From: Colletotrichum lupini
Lineage: Eukaryota; Ascomycota; Sordariomycetes; Glomerellales; Glomerellaceae
DNA length: 64,000 bases
Assembly: GCF_023278565.1 (NCBI RefSeq)
Contig: NC_064672.1
Coordinates: 6,820,001-6,884,000, forward strand
Reading direction: 5' to 3'
Positions 59,083 through 64,000 of this stretch are shown here, one piece after another. The first letter of the stretch is position 1. Each line of letters begins with the position of its first letter. Under the pieces are notes generated by a model. It searched no databases, had not been told where the DNA came from, and saw only the letters and a list, made by a program, of their open reading frames with translations. A program made the translations under genes and the position numbers.

Positions 59083-61906
59083 ATGGCGACGTGAGTATTG
59101 CCTTCATACACCCCAGTGTCTCTCCTAACTTTCTCGTCATGGCCAGCATTTCGAATATTCTGTCGTTGCCGTTCCGCAAGTCCACACAGCTCTCGCTCTC
59201 GTCGACGATACGACAGTACATCAACACCAAGTATGACCAACACCCGGACATGTTTCGTCAGGACCTCGAGGTCATCGACGCCCTACGACGAGATGCGGTC
59301 AACGTGAGGGAACCGCACCCTAGCGGCGTGAAAAAGCTGCAGGCCTATGCGGGACAGCTCGTGTGGATCGGGGGCAAGTTCCCGATCGACGTACGTCTAG
59401 CAATTTCCACCCAAACCAGAGAGAGATGGTAAGATCACTAACGCAGATTGATAACAGATCGGGGCTGAGTTTACCTGGTACCCAGCATTGGGTTACAACA
59501 CTGAACGACCGATGGTGCGAAACAACCTCAAATACGAACTCATGAACATTCTCTACAACTTGGCCTCCCTCTACTCCCAACTTGCGGTCGCGCAATCAAG
59601 ATCTGGTACGGAAGGTCTCAAGACGGCCGCGGGCCACTTTGCCTCGGCGTCTGGAGTACTAGAACATATGCTGAAGGAAGTCCTGCCCGAACTGCGCATG
59701 TCTGACCCGCCCGAAGACATGGACGCCAACACCCTCGAGTCTCTGTCCCAACTGCTCCTGGCACAGTCGCAAGAGTGCTTCTGGCAAAAGGCAGTCATGG
59801 ACGGGTACAAGGATGCCATCATTGCTAGGCTGGCCGCTCGTGTCTCCGATCTCTACAACTCTGCGGGGGAGGCTGCTATGAAGAGTGAGGCGATCAGCTC
59901 TGCTTGGATCCACCACATGAGCGCAAAGCACCACCACTTCGCTGGTGCTGCGCAATACCGGGCCGCATGCGATTGTCTCGAGAAGAGGAAATATGGCGAA
60001 GAGGTTGCTCGCTTGCAGGACGCTGTGAGCTGTGTCAACGAGGGCTTGAAGGAGAGTCGGGGTGGCTACCTTAATAAGGCGGTGCTCGAGGATCTTAATG
60101 GTCTGAAACGAAAGGTTGAAGAAGATCTCAAAAGGGCAGAGAAGGACAATGACGTTATCTACCTTCGTAAGTACCGGAATCTAGTAAACAGAGGTCGCAA
60201 GGCTAACTCGAGAAGAACCTGTACCGCCAAAGTCGGAGCTCAAAATTCTTGACAGAGCCAATATGGCAGTCGCTAGAGTGCCTCCGCAAATAGCCAACCC
60301 GTTTGACTACCTCGGGGATCAGGCCGAATTCGGTCCAGCACTTTTCACAAAACTAGTTCCGTTCTCCGTTCACGCCGCCATCACTATTTACGAGCAACTG
60401 CGCGATCGCATAGTCAACGAAAACATTATTGGTCAGATGGAAACGCAGACAGAAAAGCTTCATGCCATGCTCAGCTCTATCAATCTCCCGGGTTCGCTGC
60501 AGGCACTTGAGAAACCGCTTGGTCTGCCTCACAGTTTGGTCCACCACGCGGAGGAAATACGGCAGGCAGATGCTATAGGAAGGATTCAACGGGCCTTCTC
60601 GGATATCGATAAGTTACGGACTGCCGACATCGCCATCTTCAACGAAGGTAAAGCGATACTGGCAGCCGAAGAGGAGGAGGACAACCGAATGAGACGGAAG
60701 TACGGCACAGACAGATGGTCAAGACCGGAAAGTCGCAGCGACCCCCAGGGAGGCCAGTTCTGGGCTCAAGTAGCCGAGATCGAAGGCTACTTTGCGAGCA
60801 GTACCAGCAGTGATGCGGTCGTTCGAGAGAAGTACAAGGAGGTACAGGACTTGCTCGAGATGCTCTCTGGATCCGATCGAGCCATCATGGACTATGTGCC
60901 TTCATCCAGGCGCATGGACATCCCAGAGCACCTGAAGCCGGTAATAGGTAGGCTTCGGGGGGCTTATAATGATGTCCTGCGACTTGAGTCCAAAAGGAGA
61001 AAAAAGGCTGAGGTGCTGCGGGAGAAGGCGAGGACGGACGACATCAAGCCGGATATCCTGAAAGAAGCTGCACGACTCGAGAGAACATACCCGACAACAG
61101 CAATTGTCCCGGCCCACTTTGAGGACTTTTTCGAGAAGCGTCTTGACAAGCTTTATGACTCTGAGATCGAAGCGGTGGCCAAGGAAGAAGACGAGCAAGA
61201 GCGCCTCATGACTGAGGTGCAGAGAGTCAACCGAGAGTTTGAGAGTCAAAAGAAGAATATGTCGAGTGGTAGTCGCGAGCGGGAGCTGGCACTTCAGAAG
61301 CTTGACAATGCCTACTACAAGTACAAAGAAATCGTCAACAACGTGGACGTCGGTCGCAAGTTCTACAATGACTTGAGCAAGGTCGTGGGCCAGAACTTTC
61401 GCGATCCTGTCAAGGCCTGGGCTGCAGAGCGGCGGATGGACGCCAAGAGTCTTGAGGAGTAAGGAATAACCCCTCTGCGTATCAGCTCACCGTACTAACT
61501 AGTTTATAGGGAGGTCAGCATGCCGCCGCTCAATTCACTGAACCTGAACCGATCCCCGGTCCACTCCCCGACCGGCTCAAACTACGACCCGCGGCCCCAA
61601 TCCTACTTTAGCGCCAGCGTCGTCCCCGGTACAACAGCCCAGCAGCAGCAGCCACCGTCGCGGCACGAGGTTCACTCTCCCGCTGAGGCACATATTCAGT
61701 CATGGGCCGGGTCGACTGTCGAGCCCCAGCACCCGAGACCCGCGGCGGGAATGTCGAGCATGTGGCAGCCGGATATGGGCATCAAGTTCGGAGCTCAGCC
61801 AGGTGCACCAGCACCTCCCGGCGGATCAACACAAGGCCAGGGCCCGGCAAGCCAGCCGCCGCAAGGAGGCACCTGGAACCCGTCCTCTGGGATCAAGTTC
61901 GGTTAG
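59083..61906 (+). CDS. palA: pH-response regulator PalA/Rim20 (Bro1-domain protein)
   Basis: Predicted 866 residues from five exons: 59083-59090, 59147-59390, 59458-60166, 60216-61458 and 61510-61906, with introns of 56, 67, 49 and 51 bp. The first exon is only 8 nt (ATG GCG AC). The N-terminal Bro1 domain (to about residue 390) starts with ISNILSLPFRKSTQ and includes a conserved YNxERPMVRNNLKYE-like block. A coiled-coil V domain follows to about 735, then a Pro/Gln-rich tail with two copies of a WxPxxGIKFG motif, the second at the very C-terminus. PalA links ESCRT-III to cleavage of the PacC transcription factor at alkaline pH. The third intron's acceptor could be GAAG (chosen) or GAG three bases earlier. 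The fourth intron's donor overlaps a stop codon, so its retention would end the protein at residue 735. Confidence 0.92.
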
Positions 61907-63224
61907 GACACGGATCGATTCCCACCGCCTGCAAAGAAGGGACGGTGAAGAGGGAGGTGGACGGGCAAGTCCGATGGAGGCTTCCATTTTGTCGGCTTTG
62001 AGCGAGTAGTTTGGCGTTGATGGGTTTGTGTCGTCTTGCTAGATGTACCATAGCTCCGTCGCAAAGCACGCTTGTCGTATTTGCGGAATGAAGAATACGT
62101 ATGTGGTTCGTTCATGTATACTGAAGCATACTCAAGCATAGTCGAAGTACTCCGCCAATGCCGAACCGCCAGATGATTTCTCGTATGGATCCAAAGGGAA
62201 TTCTAAACCTGTTGCACACGATGTCTTGCCAGTAGACCATTAATCAAAATTGCCTCTTTGAGGGCTGTGTGGACTACTAGATCTTTGAAGCGCGGAGGAT
62301 ATGCCATTTCACTAGATGTTCCTTTGGAAATTCGTCCCTCCCCCACCTATCATCCATTCCAGTGTTCACAGCGAAGCGTAGGGTTCAGAAACATGCGCTA
62401 TGACAAACAACATTTGAAATCTTGAATCGACACAGGTTCTTAAGAGAGACTCGGGGTGGAGGCGACTATGTATGGCTGGAAGCGGGATGTCCCAAGGGCG
62501 TGGGACGCTTGACGGTATTATGTAGATTCCTCTAGAACGGAATTGGAGGTGAAGAAAGTTCGGCGCTATCTTTCGTCTCATGGCTTTTTGGAATGTTTTC
62601 TCCATTTTTTGCGCCTCTTGTCTCTTTTTTCTTTTTTTTTCTTTTGTTCGGCCGATAGGAATTGGAGAAATGAAGTCTGGGGGTTTCATGGCATTTCAAC
62701 CGCAGTTGGACCGCGGGTTACAAGGCAAGAGAGAGCGGAAAGACCAAACACACGATAACATGCTCTGGGAACCGCTTGACTCGGAGCCGATTTGAAATCA
62801 GTAAGTGCAAGCGCGACGTTTTGCCGGGGAAAGGGGTTTGTGAATCAGTCGGTGACGTCGCTGAGTCAGTATCTGCCGAAATCATTTCGGACATGATCCG
62901 CGGTAGCCGTTGAAGAGTCTGCAATTTGTACAAGGTCAGAGAACAACTGCCTCATGTATGTATAGGTGGCCTACACGGAAGAAGGTGACGATTTTGAGAG
63001 TATGAGTTTGTAGATGCTGGGCATCATGTTGTCGTGGCAATTGTGAGTTTTGTTTACTTGAAAAAAGTAAAGCTTGGGGAGCGGCAACGCGGCAGGCAAT
63101 CGGGCGATGAGCCAAAGTGGAAAAGTTCGAAAATTCGATCCTGACAGCCGACAGAGATCGGGATCGGTTGAACGCTACCTGGGTACCTTATTAACAAGAG
63201 GAGAAAAACGTCCAACCGAGTCAG
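61907..63224. other. Intergenic region downstream of palA
   Basis: 1.3 kb of ordinary composition holding the palA 3' flank. It includes a T-rich tract near 62600-62645 and no supportable gene, and ends at a sharp change to AT-rich repeat DNA. Confidence 0.5.
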
Positions 63225-64000
63225 AGTCTATATATAAACTAATAATAACCCCCCCTAGTTAAGGTAAGAGTCCCGTACATAATAATAAGTACTTAGATAT
63301 TAGTAGATCCCGGCTAAATTTAACTAATTAAACTTCGTTTTTTTTTTTTAAAGTACTTAGGCTAGAAATATTTTAAAAATAAATTATAGCTAATTAGGGT
63401 ATTATTACCTAATTAAAGTCCGCTCTATAAAAAATAATTTTAACTTATACTTTTTTTTTACCCTAGCTAAGTCGCGTCCCTTTTTTTAAACTTTCGTATC
63501 CCTTTTTCTAAACTTCTACCCTTTATTATGACTTTTATTAGAAATTTTTATTATAAAACTTATTATTATACTCGAAATTTATTAATAATTAATTAAAAAT
63601 ATTTTTAAATTGATTTTTTAATACCTTCTCGTTATTATAATAATAATAGTTTTAAGTTTTATATTAATAATAAGAGGGGCCGGCCTAAGAATCTCTTTAT
63701 ATTTAAAACCGATAGTATAAGTTTTATCCCTATTATTATAATTAAATACGCGATTTATTTACTTATTTTTATAATAATAAGGTTAAGTAATCTTATTATT
63801 AAGAGAACTTTATTATTATTATTTAGAGGCTAATAGCCTTTACCTTAATAACTATTACTAATCGTTTTTTAATATATTTAAAAAGTACTTTGCAGAGGGT
63901 TATTATATTAACTTTGCGATTTTTTATAAGGGATCCCTCTTTATTATTATTAACTTCGAGGTTATTTATAAGTTATTTCTTATTTTATATTAATATTTTT
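63225..64000. repeat. AT-rich, RIP-saturated repeat (continues beyond the window)
   Basis: Composition switches abruptly near 63225. CpA and TpG become nearly absent while TpA, poly-A/T runs and some CpC/CpG islands remain, the same RIP signature as the Copia copies. The sequence does not match the visible parts of those copies. No LTR, terminal repeat or coding remnant is identifiable in the 776 bases available, so the element class is unknown. Confidence 0.7.

Overview
The window looks like a chromosome segment of a filamentous ascomycete (Pezizomycotina, most likely a Sordariomycete). Genes carry short GT-AG introns of about 49-148 bp, many with a CTAAC-like branch site. Two repeat tracts show saturating CpA-to-TpA change, the signature of repeat-induced point mutation (RIP). 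A PalA/Rim20 gene and a PKS-NRPS megasynthase are both typical of this group. Exon structures were built by eye from splice signals and reading frame; there is no transcript evidence.

Layout. Bases 1-5811 are the 3' part of a RIP-mutated Ty1/Copia LTR retrotransposon. Bases 6027-39847 hold a secondary-metabolite gene cluster: P450-A (+), P450-B (-), an SDR-like protein (+), a CYP52-like P450-C (-), a stand-alone trans-enoyl reductase (-), a PKS-NRPS (+) and P450-D (+). An NAD-dependent epimerase-like gene (40468-41523) and an FSH1-type serine hydrolase (41724-42557, -) follow and may be cluster members. From 45283 the content turns to housekeeping genes: a SYLF/Ysc84-type protein, a 9.2 kb stretch without a recognisable gene, a type II membrane glycosyltransferase, and palA. 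The last ~780 bases are another AT-rich, RIP-saturated repeat.

The main result is that the PKS-NRPS is split inside its ketoreductase region by a complete 6,845 bp copy of the same Copia element. The element has two 202 bp LTRs and a perfect 5 bp target-site duplication (CTTCT). The coding frame is the same on both sides, and no other lesion is visible over about 11.9 kb of coding sequence, so the insertion alone appears to have silenced an otherwise intact synthase. The LTRs also record a RIP gradient: all 20 differences between them are transitions, and the less-mutated base always lies on the side facing unique DNA.

How the genes would work together (inference from family knowledge): the PKS half (KS-AT-DH-MT-degenerate ER-KR-ACP) with the trans-ER builds a methylated polyketide. 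The NRPS half (C-A-T) couples an amino acid. The terminal reductase-like domain, whose catalytic Tyr position is Phe, probably releases a tetramic acid by Dieckmann cyclisation. Four different P450s, one without the I-helix Thr, plus the SDR would tailor it. No transporter or pathway-specific regulator is seen in the window.
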